Shown here piece by piece: positions 44,882-53,074 of a stretch of 64,000 bases of DNA. The notes below the pieces were generated by a model that was not told the origin of the DNA, made no database searches, and was given only the letters and a program-made list of their open reading frames with translations. The position numbers and the translations under genes were made by a program. The stretch is from Pedobacter sp. FW305-3-2-15-E-R2A2. Its GTDB lineage: Bacteria; Bacteroidota; Bacteroidia; Sphingobacteriales; Sphingobacteriaceae. The stretch's first letter is position 1, and every line of letters begins with the position of its first letter. Location of the stretch: contig NZ_CP151803.1 in the NCBI RefSeq assembly GCF_038446955.1, positions 2,604,001 to 2,668,000 of the forward strand, written 5' to 3'.

Positions 44882-45820
44882 ATGAATAAGTTCAGACTAT
44901 TACCAGTCGCCATTTTACTCATGGCTAGCGCAGCCCATGCTCAAAATGCAGATTCATTGTTGAAGACTTTGAGCACTGCAGATAAAAGTGAAACCGTTGC
45001 TGCGACCTTCAAATCAACTCATGTGGTGCTGTCTCATTCTTCTGAAACAGAAAAGAAACATGACCTGGACCTGCGGATTCGCCATCATTTCGGAGATATC
45101 GGGGGCAAGTTTGGAAGCGCTCATACTTTATATGGCCTTGATGTGGCTTCGGATCTTTTCATCGGCCTGGATTATGGGGTGTCTGACCGCTTTACGGTAG
45201 GTGTTGGGAGAAGCAAACAGGATGAAATGTATAACTTCTCGGGAAAATATAAACTCCTGCAACAAAAAGTAAATGAGACGATGCCCATAAACCTGACCTT
45301 GTTTGCGCAGATGGGCTGGATTGCCCGGGAGCCTTTCAGCAACAGTGAATTTTCAAAATATACCGATCGTTTTTCCTGGGTTTTTCAATCGATCATCTCC
45401 CGGAAGATCTCTTCCAGATTTTCTTTGCAGGTGATGCCGGGACTAACGGTCAGAAAGAACGTATCCGATACCCGCGATCCGGAAACCCTGTTTTCGGTAG
45501 GTTTTGCCGGAAGAATGAAACTTACTAAAAGGTTCTCTTTTGTGGCCGATTACACCTTGGTTAACGGCTTATCAAGACCTACAGATCTGAGTCAGGCGTA
45601 CTACAATCCTTTAGGCCTGGGGCTGGAAATTGAAACCGGCGGACACGTATTTTCTCTCAACTTTATGAATTCCGAATATATACTGGAGAATAATTTTATT
45701 GCCAATACGAAGAAATCATGGACCAAGGGTGGGGTCAGATTTGGCTTTACGATCTCCAGGAATTTTACACTGTTTAAATCTAAAAATAAAGACCCGGAAA
45801 AACGGTCAGATATCTACTAA
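44882..45820 (+). CDS. DUF5777 family beta-barrel protein
   Basis: A 312-residue protein with a signal peptide (LPVAILLMASAAHAQ). The DUF5777 pattern is STHVVLSHSSETEKKHDLDL, RIRHHFGDIGGKFGSAHTLY, then ASDLFIGLDYGVSDRFTVGV. Repeated amphipathic strands and a terminal aromatic-rich region suggest an outer-membrane barrel. The family co-occurs with YceI and Rieske-type genes in Bacteroidota as far as I recall; here the three are adjacent. Function unknown. Confidence 0.8.
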   Translation: MNKFRLLPVAILLMASAAHAQNADSLLKTLSTADKSETVAATFKSTHVVLSHSSETEKKHDLDLRIRHHFGDIGGKFGSAHTLYGLDVASDLFIGLDYGVSDRFTVGVGRSKQDEMYNFSGKYKLLQQKVNETMPINLTLFAQMGWIAREPFSNSEFSKYTDRFSWVFQSIISRKISSRFSLQVMPGLTVRKNVSDTRDPETLFSVGFAGRMKLTKRFSFVADYTLVNGLSRPTDLSQAYYNPLGLGLEIETGGHVFSLNFMNSEYILENNFIANTKKSWTKGGVRFGFTISRNFTLFKSKNKDPEKRSDIY

Positions 45821-45836
45821 ACTAAAACGAAAAATT

Positions 45837-46304
45837 ATGGAACGCGACGAATTTATCAAATCATTAGGATTTGGGCTGGCACTGGTATGCACAGGATCCT
45901 GTTTTCAGGCATGTGGTGGAAAAGGCAACACCGGTACGCCGGAACCCAATCCGAACCCTCCCGGAGGAGGTGGGGGCGGTGGAAGTACAGCTTCTGTTAA
46001 TCTGGGCTCTCAACTGCTGGCAGTGGGAGATCAGGCAACCGCAAATGGGGTATTGTTTTTTAGAATTGCCACTGGAGATACCAGCAGTTCATTTGTAGCC
46101 ACTGAGGCGGTTTGTCCGCACCAACAAGGGGCATTGGTCTGGAAACAAGCTTTAAATAAGATTCAATGCCAGTTGCATTTTTCAGAATATGCAACAAATG
46201 GTGCCGTACTTCAAGGACCACAAAATACGACCGGCAATACCCGAACTTTAAAAATATACAGTACCGCCGTTAATAATGGAACACTAACAGCAACTATCGC
46301 TTAG
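45837..46304 (+). CDS. Exported Rieske [2Fe-2S] protein
   Basis: A 155-residue protein with an N-terminal signal or anchor (FIKSLGFGLALVCTGSCFQA) and a Gly-rich linker (PGGGGGGGS). The Rieske domain has both cluster motifs: C93-P-H95 (CPHQQ) and C111-Q-L-H114. The open frame reaches back to 45699, but those codons overlap the DUF5777 gene, so ATG 45837, 16 bp after its stop, is preferred. The two Cys and two His ligands are complete. It probably transfers electrons in the periplasm; the partner is unknown. It is the last gene of the sigma-factor unit. Confidence 0.88.
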   Translation: MERDEFIKSLGFGLALVCTGSCFQACGGKGNTGTPEPNPNPPGGGGGGGSTASVNLGSQLLAVGDQATANGVLFFRIATGDTSSSFVATEAVCPHQQGALVWKQALNKIQCQLHFSEYATNGAVLQGPQNTTGNTRTLKIYSTAVNNGTLTATIA

Positions 46305-46312
46305 TGCTGCGG

Positions 46313-46352
46313 AAAAAAAAGGAGGAGACCCTGGGTCTCCTCCTTTTTTTTC
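46313..46352. terminator. Bidirectional terminator
   Basis: A(8)-GGAGGAGAC-CCTGG-GTCTCCTCC-T(8): a 9-bp GC stem with A and T tracts on both sides, between the Rieske gene (+) and the GNAT gene (-). Confidence 0.9.
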
Positions 46353-46361
46353 CTTTATGTG

Positions 46362-46889
46362 TTATTTTTTGTTCACAGGAATTTCAAAAAGCGCGAGTTC
46401 AATGTTCTCATAATGCTTGGGAAGTATGTTTGAAGCTTCAGGAATGATATTTCCGAGGTACTTGAACCCACATTTCTCATAATAAGCGATCAGTCTGGGA
46501 TTGTCTCCCCAGGTATCCATCCGGATGTATTCTTTTCCTTTCTCTGCCGCAAAAATATGCGCCCAGGAAACGATCTCATTAACGAAGTTTGCCCCTCTGA
46601 ATTCCGGATTGGTCACAATGCGGTGAAGATAAATGGAGGGATCTGCGTCTTTCTCTTTCCAGATCAGTGGATCATTAAAGTCTATTGCGAAAATACAGGC
46701 TACCTGCCCGTCGATGAGGATTTTCCACTGCCGTTGTTCATTTAATTCCCTTTCAATCAGGCTACGTTCGAAACCCTGCCAGTGTTTATTGAAAACCGTT
46801 TTTTGGTAGGCAATGGCATCGTCGTACAATTCGAAGATCCTTTCTATATCGTCTAAAGTAGAGGGAACTACCTGCATATTTTTTAACAT
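46362..46889 (-). CDS. GNAT family N-acetyltransferase
   Basis: A 175-residue GNAT protein. The acetyl-CoA region is IVTNPEFRGANFVNEIVSWA, with R/Q-x-x-G-x-x reduced to FRGANF. It is followed by EYIRMDTWGDNPRLIAYYEK and CGFKYLG, a typical GNAT C-terminus. Substrate unknown; it has no coupled neighbour. It ends at the bidirectional terminator. Confidence 0.8.
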   Translation of the reverse strand: MLKNMQVVPSTLDDIERIFELYDDAIAYQKTVFNKHWQGFERSLIERELNEQRQWKILIDGQVACIFAIDFNDPLIWKEKDADPSIYLHRIVTNPEFRGANFVNEIVSWAHIFAAEKGKEYIRMDTWGDNPRLIAYYEKCGFKYLGNIIPEASNILPKHYENIELALFEIPVNKK

Positions 46890-46987
46890 GTTGCTTAAAT
46901 TGAATTAATGGCAAAAGTTGTAAATTTATCTGGAGCAGGACAGGTACAAATCTGATTGATTTTATGAGTACAGTTGCTTATTTCTTT

Positions 46988-47058
46988 AGAGATATTCCGG
47001 TTTTCAGAGATATTTCGGCGTATTTGTGCCTGTAAATTCCTGTAAAATAATAAATTTG
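46988..47058 (+). promoter_or_regulatory. Direct repeats and promoter upstream of osmC-like gene
   Basis: AGAGATATTCCGG (46988-47000) and AGAGATATTTCGG (47006-47018) are an 18-bp-spaced direct repeat with one mismatch. TTTG (47023-47026) and TAAATTTG (47051-47058, exact -7 box) follow with a long 24-bp spacer. The repeats may be a regulator site upstream of the promoter. Confidence 0.35.
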
Positions 47059-47089
47059 AGTAGAAAGACCACCCTAAAAAAGAACAATT

Positions 47090-47500
47090 ATGAAACGTAA
47101 TGCAACAGCCGTTTGGAATGGCACGATTAAAGAAGGTGCAGGTCACCTGAGTACGGATAGTAAAGTCTTAGACCAGACGCAATACTCTTTTAACAGCCGT
47201 TTTGCGGATGGAATAGGTACAAATCCGGAAGAATTAATGGCCGCTGCACATGCCGGTTGTTTTACCATGAAGTTAAGTCTGGACCTGACGGAAGCTGGTT
47301 TTACGCCTGGAACTTTAGAAACTAAAGCCACGATCTCTTTAGATAATGGCGTGATCACAAGCTCACACCTGGTGCTGAAAGCCAGTATTCCCGGAATCAC
47401 GGAAGATCAATTCCAGGAGATCACCGCAGGTGCAAAGGCAAACTGTCCTGTAAGTAAAGCTTACAATATGGAGATTACCCTGGATGCTGCTTTAGTTTAA
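47090..47500 (+). CDS. osmC: OsmC family peroxiredoxin
   Basis: A 136-residue OsmC-type peroxidase. The start ATAVWNGTIKEGAGHLST, the FADGIGTNPEELMAAAHAG segment, and both catalytic cysteines C57 (HAGCFTM) and C119 (ANCPVSKAY) are present. It reduces organic hydroperoxides using dithiols. The gene has an exact TAnnTTTG box and a direct repeat upstream, fitting stress control. It is followed by a composite repeat element, not a plain terminator. Confidence 0.93.
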   Translation: MKRNATAVWNGTIKEGAGHLSTDSKVLDQTQYSFNSRFADGIGTNPEELMAAAHAGCFTMKLSLDLTEAGFTPGTLETKATISLDNGVITSSHLVLKASIPGITEDQFQEITAGAKANCPVSKAYNMEITLDAALV

Positions 47501-47533
47501 GCAACAGCAAAAAATGAATTAAAACTTCTGTTT

Positions 47534-47622
47534 AAAAAATATCCCTGACTCTTCAAAGACTGGAATCTTTGCCCTGAAGGGGGCAAAGATTCCTATGTCT
47601 TTTCTGAGCAGGGATATTTTTT
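47534..47622 (+). repeat. REP-like palindromic unit, copy 1, inside terminator-like stem
   Basis: The outer arms AAAAAATATCCCTG (47534-47547) and CAGGGATATTTTTT (47609-47622) pair perfectly. The inner hairpin GAATCTTTGCCC / GGGCAAAGATTC (47563-47574, 47581-47592) has a TGAAGG loop. Between them CAAAGAC pairs imperfectly with GTCTTTT. The core repeats at 57764-57794 and, inverted, at 47773-47794. Confidence 0.75.
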
Positions 47623-47636
47623 AATCTAAATTATTG

Positions 47637-47673
47637 ACCAAATATTGCTGAATGATTCCATGCAGTATTTGGT
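47637..47673. repeat. Middle hairpin of composite element 1
   Basis: ACCAAATATTGC (47637-47648) and GCAGTATTTGGT (47662-47673) pair with 11 of 12 matches around a 13-nt loop. It lies between the two inverted REP-like units. Confidence 0.65.
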
Positions 47674-47738
47674 ACTTAAACCTTTAACCTCCAAAAAAGT
47701 TAAACAATCTCTATGAAAACTATGAGGGGCCTTCCAGG

Positions 47739-47827
47739 AAAAAGATGCTTTCTGTGAAAAGGCATAGGAAGATTTGCCCCCCCTTCAGGGCAAACATTCC
47801 AGCCTTTGAATAGTAATGCTTCTTTTT
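47739..47827 (-). repeat. REP-like palindromic unit, copy 2, inverted
   Basis: On the minus strand the core reads like copy 1 (TTCAAAGGCTGGAAT ... TTTGCCCTGAAGGG). Inner stem TTTGCCC / GGGCAAA is at 47773-47779 and 47788-47794. Outer arms 47739-47751 and 47815-47827 pair at 11 of 13 positions and are A- and T-rich, but their sequence differs from copy 1. Confidence 0.7.
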
Positions 47828-47967
47828 CAGGTATTATATTCTCATTTTTTTGTCATTGCAAACGAATTGTGCCAAATGACCTGGTTGAAACTGAATGAAT
47901 TGCTAGAAAACCGAGGTAAATTTTCTATTTTCGGGTTTTCAACCATAAAAATCTCAACCACAAACCA

Positions 47968-49002
47968 ATGAATAAGCCGATACTTGTTTTGAAATTAGGT
48001 ACAGCCTCCATTACGACTCCAAAAGGGGAGCTTGATGAGGGGGTAATTGCCGATGTTGCTGCACAGGTGGCAAAGCTGGCCAAAGATTACCGGTTAATTC
48101 TGGTTTCTTCGGGTGCAGTTGCTGCCGGAAAGCAATACATCAAAAATTACAAAGGTAAAATCTCCGAAAGAAAGGCCGCTGCGGCAATCGGAAACCCCAT
48201 TCTGTTAAACACCTATTCAAAATATTTTTACCCCTACGGCATTCAGATGGCGCAGAGTCTTTGCGAGCGCCGGCATTTTTCGAACAGAACTCAGTTTCTT
48301 CAATTGAAAGATACTTATGAAGAATTGTGGAAAAACGGGGTGATTCCTATTGCCAATGAGAACGATGTGGTGAGCGATCTGGAGATTAAATTTTCCGATA
48401 ACGATGAGCTCGCTACTTTATTAGGTGTTGGTTTCGGTGCTTCGATGATTTTACTCGGGACGTCTGTTCCCGGAGTATTAGATAAAGAAGGAACAGTGAT
48501 TGACAAGATTGATTCCATCAATAGCGATGTCTTTTCACTCGCCAATAAGAAAACTTCGGACCTTGGATTGGGTGGCATGGTTTCCAAGCTGACCTTTGCA
48601 CATCTCGCTTCGACGATGGGGATTAAGGTGGTGATCTTTGGAATCCGGACCGTTAACGGAATTCTTGATGCGGTTCAGGAAAAAACAGGAACTTCCTGTA
48701 CCCCTAAAAACGCGTCTATTTCTGCGAGGAATAAGTGGCTGGCCAGCGGAAGCCTGGTAACGGGCAGACTGATGGTCGATGAAGGGGCCTGCGAGGCGAT
48801 CAGAAAGCGCAAGAGCCTGCTCGCTGTAGGTGTGATCAATGTGGTCGAACAGTTCGGTAACGGAGAGATCTTTGAGGTGATTGATGCAGAAAAGAATATC
48901 GTCGCAGTAGCCAGGGCAAAGGCATCGTCGGCGGCCATATTGAAAGACTCAAAACAGCATAACCTGGAAATTGCCAATGCCAGTGACATCGTTATTTTAT
49001 AA
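47968..49002 (+). CDS. proB: Glutamate 5-kinase
   Basis: A 344-residue amino-acid kinase. It starts KPILVLKLGTASITTPKG, and the active-site VSSGAVAAGKQY and PIANENDVVSDLEIKFSDND motifs follow. A C-terminal PUA domain begins at about residue 262 (ASGSLVTGRLMVDEGACEAI). It phosphorylates glutamate in the first step of proline synthesis. ProA follows after 7 bp, so they form an operon. Feedback control by proline is expected for the family. Confidence 0.93.
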   Translation: MNKPILVLKLGTASITTPKGELDEGVIADVAAQVAKLAKDYRLILVSSGAVAAGKQYIKNYKGKISERKAAAAIGNPILLNTYSKYFYPYGIQMAQSLCERRHFSNRTQFLQLKDTYEELWKNGVIPIANENDVVSDLEIKFSDNDELATLLGVGFGASMILLGTSVPGVLDKEGTVIDKIDSINSDVFSLANKKTSDLGLGGMVSKLTFAHLASTMGIKVVIFGIRTVNGILDAVQEKTGTSCTPKNASISARNKWLASGSLVTGRLMVDEGACEAIRKRKSLLAVGVINVVEQFGNGEIFEVIDAEKNIVAVARAKASSAAILKDSKQHNLEIANASDIVIL

Positions 49003-49009
49003 GCAGCAA

Positions 49010-50260
49010 ATGGAAACTATAGAAAATCAATTGATCAATGCGAAAAAAGCCAGGTACTCCATTGCTTCTTTAAGTGATAACGGGCGACAGGAAATCCTGG
49101 TTCTTCTGGCTGCAGCAATCCTTGCCCAATCGGCAGAGATCATTGCAGAAAATTTAAAAGACCTGCAAAAGATGCCGGATACGGACCCTAAAAAGGACCG
49201 CCTGCTGTTAAACGAAGCGCGAATTTTTGCGTTGGCAGAGAGCCTGAAAGATGTGGCTGCTTTGCCAGACCCCACCAATAAGATCATCTCTGAACAGACC
49301 ATGGCCAACGGCCTTTTTATCCAAAAGAAAACGGTGGCTTTAGGGGTGGTGGGTGTGATCTATGAATCCAGACCCAATGTAACCATCGACGTGGCTTCCT
49401 TATGCATCCGCTCAGGAAATGTTTGCCTGTTGAGAGGTGGACAGGATGCTTACCATACCAATCTTTTCCTCGTTTCCATCATACAGGAAGTGCTGGACAG
49501 ATCGGGACTGGATAAAAATGTCGTACAGCAATTGCCTGCAGAGCGGAAATATATCCTGGACATTCTGAGAGCAGAGAAATACATCGATGTGATCATTCCC
49601 CGGGGCTCCAATGAACTGATTGATTTTGTGCGTAAAAACGCGCTTGTTCCGGTGATAGAAACTGGTGCAGGAGTATGTCATACTTATATTGAAAAAACAG
49701 CGAAACTGACTGCAGGAGCAGAGATCGTATGCAATGCAAAGGTCTCCCGTCCATCGGTTTGCAATGCTTTAGATACGGTTTTAGTAGATGAGGAAGTGGC
49801 GGATGATTTTCTGAGGCTATTATCTCCTTTACTTGTGGAGGGAAACGTAGAAATCTTTGCCGACGAGATCGCTTTCCGCATATTGGAAAAAAACAACTAT
49901 CCTCAGCTCGTTCTTGCTGCTCAGGAAGATTTCGGACGGGAGTTTCTGGACTATAAATGTTCCGTTAAGATTGTCAGAAATATAGGGGAAGCACTGGCAC
50001 ATATTTCGGAGTTTTCATCGAAACATTCCGAGGCCATCATCACCGAAGATCCCGCACAGGCGGAGCGTTTTCTGGAAGAAGTGGATGCCGCCGTAGTTTA
50101 CCTGAATGCGTCTACGAGATTTACTGACGGACAGGTGTTTGGACTGGGTGCAGAGATTGGGATTTCTACGCAAAAGCTTCATGCCAGAGGTCCTTTTGCC
50201 CTGGAAAAACTGGTGACAGAGAAATGGATCGTAAGGGGAGCGGGGCAAACCAGAAATTAG
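49010..50260 (+). CDS. proA: Gamma-glutamyl phosphate reductase
   Basis: A 416-residue aldehyde-dehydrogenase-like enzyme: LGVVGVIYESRPNVTIDVAS, CLLRGGQDAYHTN, then IIPRGSNELIDFVRKNALVP, and the catalytic Cys in TGAGVCHTYIEKTA. The end RFTDGQVFGLGAEIGISTQK is typical ProA. The frame runs back to 48971, but the ATG at 49010 (METIENQL) avoids overlap with proB and matches the family start. It makes glutamate semialdehyde from glutamyl phosphate. Second gene of the proBA operon. Confidence 0.94.
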   Translation: METIENQLINAKKARYSIASLSDNGRQEILVLLAAAILAQSAEIIAENLKDLQKMPDTDPKKDRLLLNEARIFALAESLKDVAALPDPTNKIISEQTMANGLFIQKKTVALGVVGVIYESRPNVTIDVASLCIRSGNVCLLRGGQDAYHTNLFLVSIIQEVLDRSGLDKNVVQQLPAERKYILDILRAEKYIDVIIPRGSNELIDFVRKNALVPVIETGAGVCHTYIEKTAKLTAGAEIVCNAKVSRPSVCNALDTVLVDEEVADDFLRLLSPLLVEGNVEIFADEIAFRILEKNNYPQLVLAAQEDFGREFLDYKCSVKIVRNIGEALAHISEFSSKHSEAIITEDPAQAERFLEEVDAAVVYLNASTRFTDGQVFGLGAEIGISTQKLHARGPFALEKLVTEKWIVRGAGQTRN

Positions 50261-50411
50261 CTGCTAGTTCTTTATTTCCCCACTTGGGGAAAAAAGAAGG
50301 ACAATATTTTCCTCATAATTATAGGTGAATACCTGCATACAGGTATTATTACCTGTTTATTTGGCTATGGCTTGAATTTTGAATATCATCAGGAAAAACC
50401 ATCCCTGATAA

Positions 50412-51518
50412 ATGCAAAATAGTTTAAGCAATCCTCAACCCCCGCTCTTAAAAATGCTCGGTGGAATAGAGGATTATGCAATTCTGCTTCTTGACAAGCT
50501 TGGAAATGTAGCCAGCTTGAACAAGGGAGCAGAAAAGATTAAAGGTTATTCTTCAAAGGAAATTATTGGTCGTAATTTCAGAGTGTTTTATACGGAAGAG
50601 GCACTGAAAAACAGGGTCCCTGAATTGTTGCTGGAAAAAGCCCTGCTCAAAGGAAAGGCGCAGCACCGGGGATGGCGGGTTAAAAAAGGTGGCAAGACTT
50701 TCTGGGCTCATGTAACCATTACCACCATTTATGATGAACAGAATGAAGTGATTGGGTTCTGTAAATTTACGCGTGATCTGACCGACAAGTTAAACGCAGA
50801 AAAAGCATTAAGAGAATACGCCCGCTTACTGGAATTCAGAAATAAAGAACTGGAACAATTCGTCTATATTGCCTCTCATGATTTGCAGGAACCCTTGCTC
50901 ACCGTAAACAATTTTATTGGCTTGCTAAAGAAGGAATATGGGAATCAGTTTGATGAAAACGGCGCCTTATACCTGAAATACATCTCTGAATCTACAGAGA
51001 AAATGAAATATTTGATCAAAGGTTTACTGGATTATGCGAGACTGGGAACTCCGGCACCTAAGGAGCCTGTGGATTGTAATTTTTTAGTGGAATCGGTGAA
51101 ACAGGAACTTTTCGATCTGATCGGGGCTACCGGAATGACGATTCAATACGATAAACTGCCGATAGTTTATGGCTATGCGGCAGAATTAAAACAGCTTTTT
51201 CATCACCTGATCAGCAATTCTCTGAAATTCAGGAAAAAGGATGTACTTCCGGAGGTTCAGATTAGAGCGACTGAGGATGATCAATACTGGAATTTCGATT
51301 TCAGCGACAATGGGATTGGTATCGAAGCACAGTATAAAGAGAAAATCTTTTCTATCTTTCAGCGCCTGCATAGTCATGAGGATTATGAAGGACATGGGAT
51401 CGGGCTTTCTCATTGTAAAAAAATAGTGGAGCTTCACAGTGGGGAGATCTTTGTAAAATCTGTCATAGGTCAGGGCAGTACCTTTTGTTTTAGCCTGAAA
51501 AGTAATATATACCAATGA
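50412..51518 (+). CDS. PAS domain sensor histidine kinase
   Basis: A 368-residue cytoplasmic sensor kinase with no membrane segments. A PAS domain (about 15-125) holds EKIKGYSSKEIIGRNFRVFY and IGFCKFTRDLTDKLNAEKAL. HisKA has the phospho-acceptor H156 (ASHDLQEPLL). The HATPase domain has an N box (HLISNSLKFRKK), DNGIGIE and GHGIGLSHCKKI. The PAS/HisKA style resembles phytochrome-family kinases of Bacteroidota. The response regulator gene begins 49 bp downstream, so they are probable partners. Signal unknown. Confidence 0.9.
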   Translation: MQNSLSNPQPPLLKMLGGIEDYAILLLDKLGNVASLNKGAEKIKGYSSKEIIGRNFRVFYTEEALKNRVPELLLEKALLKGKAQHRGWRVKKGGKTFWAHVTITTIYDEQNEVIGFCKFTRDLTDKLNAEKALREYARLLEFRNKELEQFVYIASHDLQEPLLTVNNFIGLLKKEYGNQFDENGALYLKYISESTEKMKYLIKGLLDYARLGTPAPKEPVDCNFLVESVKQELFDLIGATGMTIQYDKLPIVYGYAAELKQLFHHLISNSLKFRKKDVLPEVQIRATEDDQYWNFDFSDNGIGIEAQYKEKIFSIFQRLHSHEDYEGHGIGLSHCKKIVELHSGEIFVKSVIGQGSTFCFSLKSNIYQ

Positions 51519-51567
51519 AACCATTTTATGATCGCTTCATAACCATTAATAAAACAGATCTATTCTG

Positions 51568-52005
51568 ATGAAAAAATTTAAGAACCTTAGCTGTGTGTTG
51601 CTGGTAGATGACGACATCCCAACCAATTATATTCACCGTAAAATAGTTCAGAATACCAATATTGAAGTGAGTGTAAAGTCGATTACTTCGGCAAGGGAGG
51701 CGTTGGACTATCTGACATTTTCGGGGAAATATGAAAACGATGAAGATACCGAAAGACCGGGCATTATCTTCCTGGACATCAATATGCCGGGAATGAGTGG
51801 CTGGGATTTTATGGAGGAATATCGTAAAATTGATGCTGCACATAAGGCGAGAACAATTGTAGTGATGCTAACCACTTCTTTGAATCCTGATGATGAATTA
51901 ATGGCCTCTGCGAATCAGGAAATCGTTAATTATATGCATAAACCACTCAATGAGGATGCATTTGTTAAAATTGCAGGTAAATATTTTGAGGAGATTAGCA
52001 ATTAA
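51568..52005 (+). CDS. Single-domain response regulator
   Basis: A 145-residue receiver domain only. The acidic pocket DDD is at 14-16, the phospho-acceptor D70 is in IIFLDINMPGMSGWD, T is in VVMLTTSLNPDD, and K is in NYMHKPLNED. Without an output domain it likely works by protein contact. It follows the PAS kinase gene and probably takes phosphate from it. The 40-residue segment between strands 2 and 3 is longer than in CheY, as in Bacteroidota receivers of this class. Confidence 0.9.
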   Translation: MKKFKNLSCVLLVDDDIPTNYIHRKIVQNTNIEVSVKSITSAREALDYLTFSGKYENDEDTERPGIIFLDINMPGMSGWDFMEEYRKIDAAHKARTIVVMLTTSLNPDDELMASANQEIVNYMHKPLNEDAFVKIAGKYFEEISN

Positions 52006-52020
52006 ATCTATAGATTGGCG

Positions 52021-52034
52021 GTAAATTAATTTAC
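52021..52034. promoter_or_regulatory. Palindrome before the LacI-family gene
   Basis: GTAAATTAATTTAC is a perfect 14-bp palindrome ending 2 bp before the ATG at 52037. It may be an autoregulatory operator. LacI-type sites usually have a central CG, which this lacks, so the call is weak. Confidence 0.3.
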
Positions 52035-52036
52035 AA

Positions 52037-53050
52037 ATGAAACCTCCATCTATTAAGGATATTGCAAAAAGAGCAGAAGTATCCATCACTACCGTTTCCT
52101 TTATCTTAAATGGTAAAGCAGAAAAGATGCGCATCAGTAAGGAGGTCATCAAGCGGGTAGAAGAGATCATTCAGGAGCTTGGCTTTAAGCCAAACCAGGT
52201 GGCCAGAAGCCTGAGGACCGGAAATACAAAGACCATTGGTCTGATCGTAGAAGACATTTCAAATCCGTTTTTTTCTGCGATTGCCAGACTTATTGAAGAT
52301 AAAGCGTATAAAAAAGGATATAAGATCAGTTATTCCAGCACGGAAAATGACCCGGTGAAAGCGAGAGAGCTAATCGAGATGTTCAAGTCGCGGAAAGTAG
52401 ATGCTTATATCATCGCACCCGTTCCGGGAATTGAAGAAGACATCAGACAATTGCTGGCGGAAAGGATTCCAGTGGTCATTTTCGATAGGAACCTGCCTGA
52501 CCTGGATGTCAACTATGTCGTGGTCGATAACCTCGAAGGAGGATATTCTGCGACGGAATTCCTGATCAATAAGGGAAGAAAGAATATTGCTTTTGTAACG
52601 GTTGACGTAGGAGTTGACCAGATCAACAATCGTTTTCTGGGTTATCAGAAGGCATTAAGAGATCATGGAATTAAGGCCAATGAGAAAACACTGGTGAAAA
52701 TTCCTTTCGATGCCACCGAGGAAGATACGAACAACCTGTTAAAGGTCCTGTTTGAAGAAAACCCTCAGATCGATGCGGTATTTTTCTCTACGAATTACCT
52801 TGCAGTGCGTGGCTTGTTCTTCCTGAAGAGCATTCAGAAACCGATTAATGATGGCTTTATGATTGTGGCCTATGATGACCAGGATGTGTTCCGGATTCAT
52901 ACACCTCCAATCAGTGTGGTTGATCAACCCATAGAACAGATTGCTGAAAAGATCATTGATATCATTCTTCAGGAACTTTCCGCGGATCGATCATTACCCC
53001 AGTCTGAAAGAAGTAAGGTGATTTTACCTACTAAATTTATAGAAAGATGA
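52037..53050 (+). CDS. LacI family transcription regulator
   Basis: The 337-residue protein begins with the LacI HTH: IKDIAKRAEVSITTVSFILN followed by hinge helix residues (EIIQELGFKPNQVARSLRTG). The periplasmic-binding-like effector domain follows (IGLIVEDISNPFFSAIARLI, then VVIFDRNLPDLDVNYVVVDN and FMIVAYDDQDVFRIHTPPIS). It would bind a sugar-like ligand; which one is unknown. The neighbouring convergent phosphohexomutase gene may be in its regulon, but the orientation does not show this. Confidence 0.88.
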   Translation: MKPPSIKDIAKRAEVSITTVSFILNGKAEKMRISKEVIKRVEEIIQELGFKPNQVARSLRTGNTKTIGLIVEDISNPFFSAIARLIEDKAYKKGYKISYSSTENDPVKARELIEMFKSRKVDAYIIAPVPGIEEDIRQLLAERIPVVIFDRNLPDLDVNYVVVDNLEGGYSATEFLINKGRKNIAFVTVDVGVDQINNRFLGYQKALRDHGIKANEKTLVKIPFDATEEDTNNLLKVLFEENPQIDAVFFSTNYLAVRGLFFLKSIQKPINDGFMIVAYDDQDVFRIHTPPISVVDQPIEQIAEKIIDIILQELSADRSLPQSERSKVILPTKFIER

Positions 53051-53074
53051 TTTAGAGGCTTAAGCCTCTAAATC
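53049..53074. terminator. Perfect palindrome shared by two converging stop codons
   Basis: GATTTAGAGGCTT / AAGCCTCTAAATC forms a 26-base perfect palindrome centred between 53061 and 53062. It includes the end of the LacI-gene stop (TGA, 53048-53050) and the mutase stop (TAA on the minus strand, 53060-53062). It probably acts as a bidirectional terminator; T tracts are short. Confidence 0.7.

Larger units (their letters stand above)
47501..47967. other. Intergenic region with composite repeat
   Basis: A 467-bp gap between osmC and proB. It contains the two inverted REP-like units (47534-47622 and 47739-47827) and the middle hairpin described in separate entries. The last 140 bp before proB are AT-rich and hold no clear promoter. 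Confidence 0.6.

Noticed and set aside
45699..45836. Upstream extension of the Rieske gene
   Set aside because: The added residues overlap the DUF5777 gene and would hide the signal sequence; ATG at 45837 fits better.
47534..47827. CRISPR array
   Set aside because: Copies are palindromic, inverted relative to each other, and not regularly spaced with unique spacers. No cas genes are present.
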